Below, piece after piece: positions 6,996 to 14,176 of a stretch of 33,608 nucleotides of DNA (positions within the stretch are counted from its first letter, which is position 1; each line of letters starts with the position of its first letter). The translations under genes were made by a program, and so were the position numbers. The notes under the pieces were generated by a model. The model did not search any database, was not told the origin of the DNA, and was given only the letters and a program-made list of their open reading frames with translations. This DNA comes from a virus: positions 1 to 33,608 of IMG/VR virus record IMGVR_UViG_3300010391_000006; one strand, written 5' to 3'.

Positions 6996-7922
6996 ATGTC
7001 AACGAGCATTAGAATTAGTAGTTTAAATGATTTACCGGTAGTAAGTTTGGAGGATTTTATTCCCATTGTAAAAAGTGGGTCGAGCGACATCTTAACAACT
7101 TATAAAACTACTGTTTCATCATTTAATGATTTTATAGCGGTTTCTGGTTCTGTTATATCAGCTTCTTGGGCTTCTTCTTCTTTAAGTTCTTCATACTTAA
7201 ACGGACCTCATACAGGTTCAACATTCGGTACTGCAAGTTGGGCTAAAAATGCTATAAGTGCTTCTTGGGCTCCAGCTCCTATTAGTGCAAGTTGGGCATC
7301 CAGTTCAATAAGTTCTTCATATTTAAATGGACCGCATACAGGATCTACATTTGGAACTGCTTCTTGGTCGGTATCATCTTCATATGCAATGGATGGTCTT
7401 GGTGCAAGAGTGGTTCCTGGAGAATCTTATGATATTAGTTGCTCATGGGCTTCGAGCTCTATAAGTGCTTCTTATTTGAATGGTCCACATACAGGTTCAA
7501 CTTTTGGTACTGCAAGTTGGGCTGTATCATCTTCGTATGCTATAACATCATCTTATGCAAATACAGCAAGTTATTTAAATGCAGGATCTAGTGGACCAAC
7601 AGGTCCCTATTGGATACCGGAATACGCATTTTATTATCGTAATAATTTAGCATCACTTACTGCGACTGTTGAATCCGTATATATGCCTTCGTTTGGTATT
7701 CCTCTAGGAGCATCATCGGTGATACTTTGGTATGATGTAATGCTTGGTTCCTATAATCCAACTATTAAAATAAATGATTATTATCTAGTTAATGGTACTC
7801 TGCCTGTAGTGGGCATAGAAATGCATGAGAGAATTTTTCCTATAGATGCCTTGGGGTATCTTTCTATTTCCGTCAGTAGCCTCACTTACGTAGCTCTTTG
7901 GGTGAAAGCATATTTTAAATAA
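6996..7922 (+). CDS. tail fibre protein, paralogue 3
   Basis: This 308-residue fibre has a divergent anchor (IRISSLNDLPVVSLEDFIPIVKSG, residues 5-28) of the same design as the two upstream fibres. Its shaft holds three near-identical copies of the 17-residue unit SYLNGPHTGSTFGTASW, separated by SASWASSS motifs, up to about residue 190. After GSSGPTGPYWIPEY comes a tip of about 105 residues that is unlike the other two fibres (TATVESVYMPSFGIPLGASSVILWYDVML...). It is probably an adhesin, with each fibre recognising a different ligand. The gene ends 13 bases before the membrane protein at 7936. Confidence 0.72.
   Translation: MSTSIRISSLNDLPVVSLEDFIPIVKSGSSDILTTYKTTVSSFNDFIAVSGSVISASWASSSLSSSYLNGPHTGSTFGTASWAKNAISASWAPAPISASWASSSISSSYLNGPHTGSTFGTASWSVSSSYAMDGLGARVVPGESYDISCSWASSSISASYLNGPHTGSTFGTASWAVSSSYAITSSYANTASYLNAGSSGPTGPYWIPEYAFYYRNNLASLTATVESVYMPSFGIPLGASSVILWYDVMLGSYNPTIKINDYYLVNGTLPVVGIEMHERIFPIDALGYLSISVSSLTYVALWVKAYFK
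7191..7520 (+). repeat. three 51-base repeats in fibre shaft
   Basis: Copies at 7191-7241, 7317-7367 and 7470-7520 each encode SYLNGPHTGSTFGTASW. The peptide is identical while many third codon positions differ, so the protein repeat is under selection and the copies are not very recent duplicates. Confidence 0.9.
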
Positions 7923-7935
7923 TTTTGCGGCCGAT

Positions 7936-8904
7936 ATGAAAGATAAACTATTTTCTCATTCCAAATTTCATTGGATATTGGGCAGTTCTGCTCTCTTTAT
8001 AGCAATGTGCGCTGCTTTTTTCTCTGTTTATGGAATATCAATTCTATTTTCCGGAGCCTTTATATCTACGGTAATAATGTCATCATCTCTAGAAATAGGA
8101 AAACTTGTTGGAGTTACTTATCTTTATCGTTATTGGAAAAAAACCAATACATATTTAAAGGCCTATTTAATTCTTGCTGTATTAACTTTGATGGTTATAA
8201 CTTCTTTAGGAATATTTGGATATCTTTCTATGGCGTACCAGAAATCATCATTAGAATATATTGCTCTTCAAGATAAAATTAAAACTACAGAACAACAGAA
8301 AACATATCATCAAGATAAGATGGTTGCAGCAAAACAAAGTATTGAAGCTTTAACTAAATTAAGATCATCACAACAATCTCAATTATCTATATTATCAACA
8401 AATGAAATACTATTAAGAACACCACTTTCATTTAAAGCATCATTTCAAGCTATATCTGAGCAAATGACAGATACAGATAAAACTATAAAAGAAGAAAATT
8501 CAAAAATACAGGCCTCTATTGATGGTGTATCTAAAATAGATGATCAAATAAACCAATTAAAACTTGGTGCCGACTCTCATAAAGATATACAAACCTTTAA
8601 ATTCGTAGCAGATGCTTTGGGAATGACATTGGATAATGTAGCTCGGTGGTTTATTTTAATGATTATTTTTGTATTTGATCCTCTTGCTATAGGTCTGATA
8701 CTTGCTTATAATGTTATTATTTATAAAAAACCAGAAGAAGATTTACCACAAACAGAATCTAAAGTTCGTGTATTACATGATGCAGAACCTGTAAAAGTAG
8801 AAGAAAAACAAATAATTACAGATTCTCCTGTTGCCCCAGTTGAAACAAAAAAGGATCCACCAAAGTTCCATGATGCTTTTTTTAATGCTTATTTTAAAAG
8901 ATAA
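7936..8904 (+). CDS. membrane protein with coiled coil
   Basis: This 322-residue protein has hydrophobic segments at about 15-35, 38-55 and 75-98, then a long polar helical region (about 105-215, LQDKIKTTEQQKTYHQDKMVAAKQ and on) with coiled-coil character. Another membrane segment (WFILMIIFVFDPLAIGLILAYNVIIY) lies at about 236-261, followed by a charged proline-rich tail. Similar large membrane proteins of unknown function occur near gene 55 in T4-like marine phages, as I recall. A role in the host envelope during infection is plausible but not shown. It has no Shine-Dalgarno site (GCGGCCGATATG). Confidence 0.7.
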   Translation: MKDKLFSHSKFHWILGSSALFIAMCAAFFSVYGISILFSGAFISTVIMSSSLEIGKLVGVTYLYRYWKKTNTYLKAYLILAVLTLMVITSLGIFGYLSMAYQKSSLEYIALQDKIKTTEQQKTYHQDKMVAAKQSIEALTKLRSSQQSQLSILSTNEILLRTPLSFKASFQAISEQMTDTDKTIKEENSKIQASIDGVSKIDDQINQLKLGADSHKDIQTFKFVADALGMTLDNVARWFILMIIFVFDPLAIGLILAYNVIIYKKPEEDLPQTESKVRVLHDAEPVKVEEKQIITDSPVAPVETKKDPPKFHDAFFNAYFKR

Positions 8905-8918
8905 TTGTATTATTTCGC

Positions 8919-8951
8919 TTGACAAATAGTAAAAATGTACTATTGTTATAC
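8919..8951 (+). promoter_or_regulatory. TTGACA promoter-like site with inverted repeat
   Basis: TTGACA (8919-8924), preceded by the same TTCGC as at 2159, is followed immediately by a 7-base-pair inverted repeat, AATAGTA (8925-8931)/TACTATT (8938-8944). Candidate -10 boxes (ATTGTT 8942, TTATAC 8946) are weak or badly spaced. The repeat arms differ in sequence from the other two sites but keep the position and the A-rich six-base loop. Confidence 0.5.
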
Positions 8952-8987
8952 ATAAAATATGGCATTTAAAAAATTTGATTACTATAT

Positions 8988-9131
8988 ATGTCAACAATGA
9001 ACCAATCAGACATCGACTATATCGTAAAATTATTAAGCAATGCCATTAAACATCAAGATTGGGAAGAAGTCAATGAAGTCTTGGAATATGCCACAGATTT
9101 TCAAGACGACCCCTATTTTGAAGAAGAATAA
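8988..9131 (+). CDS. small acidic protein
   Basis: This 47-residue protein starts at ATG 8988 and reads MSTMNQSDIDYIVKLLSNA, then IKHQDWEEVNEVLEYATDF, ending in an acidic tail (DDPYFEEE). It is likely two helices. I recall comparable short proteins near gene 55 in marine T4-like phages, but no function is known to me. A 13-residue frame from ATG 8959 (MAFKKFDYYICQQ) overlaps its start and could be a leader peptide. The TTGACA-type site lies just upstream. Confidence 0.55.
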   Translation: MSTMNQSDIDYIVKLLSNAIKHQDWEEVNEVLEYATDFQDDPYFEEE

Positions 9132-9142
9132 TAATAGTAAAT

Positions 9143-9451
9143 ATGCTTATAATAATTTCGGTAATTCTTGGAGTGTTACTCACTGCATCACTCGCCGCTA
9201 ATATTTTACTTTGGATAGCAAGTAATCGTCAATTAAATAAAGCTGAACTTTATGAACAAATGTATACTAACATTGTTTTTAGAATGAAAGATAGAATTAT
9301 GAACACATATGTTCAAATGAAACAACTTGATGATAAGGCTATATTCTCAAAAGATGACGAAGTCGGGCAAAGTTTTGAAAATATATTAAGTATATTACAA
9401 GAATTAAATGAACTAACCCAAGAAGAAGAAGAAATTCAAAAAGGAGAATAA
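9143..9451 (+). CDS. single-pass membrane protein
   Basis: This 102-residue protein has one N-terminal transmembrane anchor (residues 2-28, LIIISVILGVLLTASLAANILLWIA given here in part). A cytoplasmic or periplasmic helical domain follows, including IVFRMKDRIMNTYVQMKQLDDKAIF and an acidic, glutamate-rich tail. Short anchored proteins with the element DDKxxFxxDDEVG occur in other T4-like marine phages, as I recall. It lies in the same transcription unit as the sigma factor, which starts 8 bases after its stop. Function unknown. Confidence 0.65.
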   Translation: MLIIISVILGVLLTASLAANILLWIASNRQLNKAELYEQMYTNIVFRMKDRIMNTYVQMKQLDDKAIFSKDDEVGQSFENILSILQELNELTQEEEEIQKGE

Positions 9452-9458
9452 CTTTTCT

Positions 9459-10340
9459 ATGCGAAAAAAGAAAAATATAAAGTCTAAAAATATACTTAAA
9501 AAGATTAAGAAATTAAAGAAAATTATAAAAAAGGTTTCGAGGATTAAAAAACAACCCAAAAATCAAATCAAAGTAAAAAAGGTGAAACTTGTTGAAGCTG
9601 GTTTGTTTCCAGTAAAAGTAAGAAAGACAAGACGCAAGAAATCTCCAGGAATGATTTATTTTTCACAAGATACAGAAGATGCAATTATTGAATTTAATAA
9701 AACAGAAGATAGAGAAAGAAGAGAAGAACTTTATAATACAAGAATAAAATATCCTTTTGATAAACTTGTAGAGAATATTTTTAATACATTTAAGTTTTCT
9801 TATTTTGAAACAGGACCTTTAGAAGTTCAAAGAGAGACTGTTGCACATCTTGTTGCTAATATTCATAAGTTTGAAGCTGGCAAGGGTAAAGCTTTCTCTT
9901 ATTTTTCAATTATTGCAAAACATTATCTTATTGCATTAAACAATTCCACCTATAAGAGATTTAATCAACATGTAGATATTAGTGAAGAAAGAGATGAACA
10001 TACTATTCAACTACAAAGTGAAGATAAACATTATAAAGAAGTAGAAATGCAAGAATTTATGAAATTAATGGTTATGTTTTGGGAGAATAATGTAAATAAA
10101 ATCTTTACTAAAGAAAGAGATTTAGTAATAGCCCAAGCGGTCATAGAATTATTTAGACAAACTCAAAATATTTCTATGTTTAATAAGAAGGCTCTATACC
10201 TTTATATTAGGGAAATTTCCTGTTGTAAGACGCAACAAATAACTAAGATTCTTAATAGGATGAAGCAATATCAGATTAATATCACCAAATCTTACATCAA
10301 CGATGGTATTGTAAACACGGAGAGTCATATGAAAGTATGA
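9459..10340 (+). CDS. 55: late-transcription sigma factor, gp55-like
   Basis: Residues from about 66 on (MIYFSQDTEDAIIEF, YPFDKLVENIFNTFKFSYF, EAGKGKAFSYFSIIAKHYLI) match the pattern of gp55, the T4-family sigma factor that directs host RNA polymerase to late promoters with the sliding clamp. The AFSYF...IAKHYLI block corresponds to sigma region 2. Compared with T4 gp55 (185 residues) this protein is long, at 293 residues. Residues 1-65 are an extremely basic Lys/Arg-rich extension, probably disordered and possibly DNA-binding. GGAG lies upstream, 15 bases before the ATG. The stop overlaps the ATG of the homing endonuclease. Its likely targets are the TATTTATA motifs in this window. Confidence 0.85.
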   Translation: MRKKKNIKSKNILKKIKKLKKIIKKVSRIKKQPKNQIKVKKVKLVEAGLFPVKVRKTRRKKSPGMIYFSQDTEDAIIEFNKTEDRERREELYNTRIKYPFDKLVENIFNTFKFSYFETGPLEVQRETVAHLVANIHKFEAGKGKAFSYFSIIAKHYLIALNNSTYKRFNQHVDISEERDEHTIQLQSEDKHYKEVEMQEFMKLMVMFWENNVNKIFTKERDLVIAQAVIELFRQTQNISMFNKKALYLYIREISCCKTQQITKILNRMKQYQINITKSYINDGIVNTESHMKV

Positions 10341-11011
10341 TTCATAAAAATGATAAAAATAGATGGTGTAGAAAATGTCCTATTTGTGATAAAGAACTTT
10401 TATGCTGTAATGAAAATTCTGCTAAATATCATGATAAATTAAAAAAAGAATGCAAAAGTTGCTGTCAAAAGGGTAAAAAAGCTTTTTGGTATGGAAAAAC
10501 AATGTCTAAAAAAACTAAAAGAAAAATGTCTGAAGCTCGAATTGGAATTAAATTATCAAAAGAAACTAAATTAAAATTATCACTGCAAAAACAAGGAGAT
10601 AAAAATCCTTTTTTTAAAAAGAAATTTTCTAAAAAACATAGAGAGAATTTAAGAATTGCCGCTTTAAAAAGATTAAAAAAACAAGGAATAATGGTTGCAT
10701 TTAATCCTCAAGCTTGTGAATTTATAGATGAATATGGAAAGAAAAATGGTTATAATTTTAGACATGCTCTTAATGGTGGAGAAGTGTGTTTATCAGGTTT
10801 TCCTGTGGATGGTTATGATAAAGAAAAAAATATTGTGTTTGAATATGATGAACGATATCACCGTTCTATTAGAAGAAAACGAAAAGATATTTATAAACAA
10901 AAATGTATAACTAAAACGATTAATCCAAAAATGTTTATTCGATATGATGAGTGGGATAATAGACTTTACGATGCTTTAACAAATACGGATTTATCATTAA
11001 ATAACCTATAA
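10337..11011 (+). CDS. homing endonuclease with NUMOD3 motifs
   Basis: This 224-residue basic protein begins with a cysteine-rich segment (WCRKCPICDKELLCC...CKSCC) that could bind zinc. It then has tandem NUMOD3-type DNA-binding motifs (GKTMSKKTKRKMSEARIG, IKLSKETKLKLSLQKQG, KKFSKKHRENLRIAALKR; residues about 54-118). The C-terminal half holds GFPVDGYDKEKNIVFEYDERYHR, which looks like the Vsr/EDxHD-type nuclease core of phage homing enzymes. It would cut genomes lacking the insertion and so spread itself. It overlaps the sigma gene by four bases (ATGA). It ends in an inverted copy of the next gene's promoter region, consistent with insertion between gene 55 and the 11033 gene. Confidence 0.75.
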   Translation: MIHKNDKNRWCRKCPICDKELLCCNENSAKYHDKLKKECKSCCQKGKKAFWYGKTMSKKTKRKMSEARIGIKLSKETKLKLSLQKQGDKNPFFKKKFSKKHRENLRIAALKRLKKQGIMVAFNPQACEFIDEYGKKNGYNFRHALNGGEVCLSGFPVDGYDKEKNIVFEYDERYHRSIRRKRKDIYKQKCITKTINPKMFIRYDEWDNRLYDALTNTDLSLNNL

Positions 11012-11032
11012 ACTCATCTATTTATAGGTTAT
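11001..11032. repeat. perfect 12-bp inverted repeat over late promoter
   Basis: ATAACCTATAAA (11001-11012) and its exact reverse complement TTTATAGGTTAT (11021-11032) flank the eight-base loop CTCATCTA. The left arm contains the last codons and stop of the homing endonuclease. The right arm is most of the promoter of the next gene. No T-run follows, so it is not a standard terminator. Confidence 0.85.
11019..11026 (+). promoter_or_regulatory. putative late promoter TATTTATA
   Basis: TATTTATA begins 14 bases before ATG 11033. It sits inside the 19-base block shared exactly with 3893-3911, and would drive the baseplate cluster. Spacing predicts a message with almost no leader. Confidence 0.6.
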
Positions 11033-11422
11033 ATGGATACCGACTTCGAAATTTTTAAAGGAAAATCCTTCAAGGATCTGTGCAGAGACATTTACTTTAA
11101 CCAAGTTCATCGAAAGGAACAGTTAGAAATCCTCATAAATGATCTTCGTAAGATGTGCACCAAAATAGATGATGCACCTCTTATTATTCCATTCATTAAA
11201 GACTATATTAATGCTGCCAATGTAAATGATGAACATCTTATTCGTTTAGCAGCTATCATTCAAAAGCTTATTGTTGCCGATGAACAGGCTAAAATGGCTT
11301 CAGGCGGACTCGGTATGTCGGATGAAGAGAGAAGGTCGATTATGAAGGAAATCAATACTGAATTTGATGCTATTGTTAAATCAGAGGAAACGGTGGTTAA
11401 TATTATAGAAAAGAAGACATAA
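11033..11422 (+). CDS. conserved protein upstream of baseplate hub
   Basis: This 129-residue helical protein opens DFEIFKGKSFKDLCRDIY. It continues with HRKEQLEILINDLRKM and APLIIPFIKDYINAANVNDEHLIRLAAIIQKL. I recall similar proteins directly before the gp5-like gene in marine T4-like phages, where they are annotated as conserved hypothetical. It is probably a structural or assembly factor for the tail. It starts the baseplate cluster from its own late promoter, and its stop is followed after one base by the ATG of the hub gene. Confidence 0.7.
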   Translation: MDTDFEIFKGKSFKDLCRDIYFNQVHRKEQLEILINDLRKMCTKIDDAPLIIPFIKDYINAANVNDEHLIRLAAIIQKLIVADEQAKMASGGLGMSDEERRSIMKEINTEFDAIVKSEETVVNIIEKKT

Positions 11423-11423
11423 T

Positions 11424-13133
11424 ATGCCTTACTGGAATACACCAAAAAATGCTTCAGTCAATCTTGATAGCAATACAATGCTATCGAGAGCAGTAACCAA
11501 AAATATTGAATTTTATGAGATTGAGCCTGCTGTTGTTTTGGATATTATTCTTGATAAAAACCATCCTTATTTTAGTGACCCAGGACAACCACAACACACT
11601 CTTAATTCTCAACAATGGCCTACTGATGTATCAGGAAATTTAGTTAAAAATACCGATCCTGATTACACATGGATGGGCAGAGCATTAGTTAGATTATATT
11701 ACAGTCAACAAATGGTAGAAAAAGAAGATTTAGTGTGGGCTATACCTCTTGAATCTAATATTTCTGAATATCCTCTTTTAAATGAAGTTGTAGGAATTGT
11801 AACATACCTTGGAAGATACTATTATACTCGTAAAATTAATTTATTTAATTGGCCTAACCTTAATGCTGATTTTACTATTGAAAAATCCATAGGAGGATTT
11901 AATCCTACTTCTGCTTCTCCTTTGGATGGAAATAGAGAATTAGTATTAGATTCCAATACTGGAGCAGATCTTCAACCATTCCAAGGTCCGATATCTTATA
12001 CTGCACCTAAATCTAATGGACAATTCAAAGGAGTTTTAGGAAGATATTTTTATATTAATAAGAATATTAGAAGTCTGAAACGTCGTGAGGGAGATTTGGT
12101 AATTGAAAGTAGATTTGGTCAATCTATACGATTTGGAGGATATGATGATAATCGAAATAATGATAAAGCTTATTTATTAACTAAAGATGATGGAAACAAA
12201 GACTATGTAGGAGATGGAACAAAGTATACTGTAGATGATAATATTGATATAGGTTCTGGGGGAATAGATGTTTCCGGAGGTGGGATTAATGCATATGGAA
12301 ATACCACTACACTTTATGAAGCAGGTGGTGGAAATCCTATGATTCTTATTAGAAATCGTCAAAGACCAATTAAAAATATTCCAGATGAAAAAAATGTCGG
12401 TGGTTATATGTTAGAAGATATAAATAACGATGGTTCTTCAATTCATATTACCTCCGGAATTACAATAAGTCAATTTAAAACTACTTGTTATAAAAAAATG
12501 TGGGGCACATATATCGCTCCAGAACAAATAGAATTTCAACCTCCAGGATCTACAAATTTTATATACCCAACCCCTTCAGGTGATCAAATTGTTGTAAATA
12601 GTGATAGAATTATAATTTCAGCCAAAAAATCTGAAATGTTTCAGTTTGCCAAAAAGAGGATGTCATTTGTTACCGATGGCGAATTTACAATAGATGCTCA
12701 CGATCAGATAGTGATCAATACAAATAACAAGACTGTCATAAATTCTCCGGCTATTTATTTAGGAGAATATAATCAAACAAATGAACCTGTTTTACTTGGA
12801 CAAACATCAGTAAATTGGATGTATGATTTGTGCCAGTGGTTGTTAACACATACTCATTGGTATAACCATGTTCATCCTGATTTTGACCGTTGGGGGGGAA
12901 CAACCGGTGACTCTATGCCAATGCAAACACAAACAACGGTTCAAAATGAAAAGTTGATTACTTTGAGAGATAAATTGAAAGATTTAATGAGTAGAAGAGT
13001 ATTTGTAACTGGCGGAGGATTTGCTCCTGGTAAAAATGGAGGAATTATACCAAATGGAGTCAATCCTACCACTATTGGTGTGTTAAGTGGAACTGGAGTT
13101 CCCGGTGGTTTTAATGGCCAAAACAAAAAATAA
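11424..13133 (+). CDS. 5: baseplate hub/central spike protein, gp5-like
   Basis: This 569-residue protein resembles the baseplate hub proteins called gp5 in marine T4-like phages. The N-terminal part (about 35-150) has a beta-rich, OB-fold-like look (VVLDIILDKNHPYF ... LVWAIPLESNISEYPLLNEVVGIVTYLGRYYYTRK). The C-terminal third has repeating short strands (FTIDAHDQIVINTNNKTVINSPAIYLG) typical of a beta-helical spike, then HTHWYNHVHP, a histidine cluster that may bind metal. There is no lysozyme domain, unlike T4 gp5. Its place before gp25 and gp6 supports the call. The start at ATG 11424 follows the preceding stop by one base, with weak GAAAAGAAG upstream. Confidence 0.7.
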   Translation: MPYWNTPKNASVNLDSNTMLSRAVTKNIEFYEIEPAVVLDIILDKNHPYFSDPGQPQHTLNSQQWPTDVSGNLVKNTDPDYTWMGRALVRLYYSQQMVEKEDLVWAIPLESNISEYPLLNEVVGIVTYLGRYYYTRKINLFNWPNLNADFTIEKSIGGFNPTSASPLDGNRELVLDSNTGADLQPFQGPISYTAPKSNGQFKGVLGRYFYINKNIRSLKRREGDLVIESRFGQSIRFGGYDDNRNNDKAYLLTKDDGNKDYVGDGTKYTVDDNIDIGSGGIDVSGGGINAYGNTTTLYEAGGGNPMILIRNRQRPIKNIPDEKNVGGYMLEDINNDGSSIHITSGITISQFKTTCYKKMWGTYIAPEQIEFQPPGSTNFIYPTPSGDQIVVNSDRIIISAKKSEMFQFAKKRMSFVTDGEFTIDAHDQIVINTNNKTVINSPAIYLGEYNQTNEPVLLGQTSVNWMYDLCQWLLTHTHWYNHVHPDFDRWGGTTGDSMPMQTQTTVQNEKLITLRDKLKDLMSRRVFVTGGGFAPGKNGGIIPNGVNPTTIGVLSGTGVPGGFNGQNKK

Positions 13134-13138
13134 TTAAT

Positions 13139-13731
13139 ATGAAAGCAGAAGATCTAGTAAGATTAATAGATAAATTGGTAGAAAAGAAATTAAATACCAA
13201 GGTAAAACAATTGATAAGAGAAGAAGTTTCTTCTCAAGTTAATAAAGTAATGGGTAAAATGCTTGTTGAGATGATTAAGAAGTAAAACAACCTAATTCAG
13301 ACTGGCATTCACAAGAAGAAAGTCCAATTCAAACAAGAGATCCAAGATTAAACTCTGTTTTAGCTGAAACAGCTCGAAGATCTCAACCATTACCCAGAAG
13401 AAACAGTTTGGTTGAATTAATGGATGGAGGATTTGATAAAATTGGCGGGGGGGTTGAACCAGCTTATACAAATGCTGGAAGTGTAGAACCGCCACCAAGA
13501 CCAAGAGTAGAACCTGATGGTACCAATATAGGATTTATTAAATCTATGCTGTCTGAAGGAGCCGTTATAGATCAACAACAATCTGTATTAGGAACAGATG
13601 CAGTTCCAGATGTATTAAAAGGTGTATTTAACAAAAATTTCAAATCGGTTATGAGAAAAATGGATGAACAAAAGAAAAATGGATCTCCAGGATTAATTAA
13701 TCCTAGTTTAGTTTTCTCTAATGATACATGA
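13139..13731 (+). CDS. hypothetical baseplate-cluster protein, with an apparent frameshift
   Basis: ATG 13139 opens a helical 48-residue stretch (MKAEDLVRLIDKLVEKKL ... VNKVMGKMLVEMIKK) that stops at TAA 13283-13285. Immediately afterwards another frame is open: VKQPNSDWHSQEESPIQ, running on to NSDT at 13731 through a proline-rich linker (VEPPPRPRVEP). Adding one base (A or G) within AAGAAG at 13277-13282 joins them into one 197-residue protein. The second frame has no ATG, only TTG 13408. The fused product has an N-terminal coiled coil, a disordered middle and a helical C-terminus (GVFNKNFKSVMRKMDEQKKNG). It sits between the hub and gp25 genes, with a four-base overlap with gp25. Function unknown. 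Confidence 0.6.
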
Positions 13732-14138
13732 ATCTAAATTTTACACATCCCATTGGTTTAATTATACCCATTCAAAATGGAAATAATGGATTTTTTGATT
13801 CATCTTATGATACTCTTACTCAAACCAAGATGAATATCATAAATCTTCTTAATACAAGACAAGGAGAACGAAGATTTCAGCCTACTTTTGGAAATCGACT
13901 TTGGAGTATAACATTTGAACAGAATGTAGATACTTTACAAGATGTAGCAGAAAACATAATTAGAGAAGACATAACTATGTGGATACCAAATGTAACGGTT
14001 TTAAATGTAACTGCTACTTTGTTTACTTCTGATGAAATAGTTGCTGACCAAGATATTTATAAATTAGATATAGCTGTTCAGTTTCAAGTTAATATGACAA
14101 AGCAGCAGGACACAATTAATATTACAATTGGTAATTAG
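13728..14138 (+). CDS. 25: baseplate wedge protein gp25
   Basis: This 136-residue protein matches the GPW/gp25 family. It has the N-terminal HPIGLIIPIQNGNNGFFDSSYDTLTQTKMNIINLL and the hallmark stretch NTRQGERRFQPTFGNRLWSITFEQN (residues about 43-67), in which RxGER and PxFG are characteristic. gp25 sits in the baseplate wedge and helps set sheath contraction, as in contractile injection systems generally. It overlaps the preceding gene by four bases (ATGA) and is followed by the gp6-like gene, the usual order. Confidence 0.93.
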   Translation: MNLNFTHPIGLIIPIQNGNNGFFDSSYDTLTQTKMNIINLLNTRQGERRFQPTFGNRLWSITFEQNVDTLQDVAENIIREDITMWIPNVTVLNVTATLFTSDEIVADQDIYKLDIAVQFQVNMTKQQDTINITIGN

Positions 14139-14176
14139 TATAATATGAAAGAAAAATTAGAAGGAAAATAAATATC

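Noticed and set aside
7191-7520. Regularly spaced repeats resembling a CRISPR array
   Set aside because: The repeats encode the same peptide with third-position differences and lie in one open frame, so they are a protein repeat and not CRISPR.
14145-14171. Eight-codon frame MKEKLEGK before gp6
   Set aside because: Too short to support as a gene; its AGAAGGAAA probably serves as the ribosome binding site for GTG 14177.
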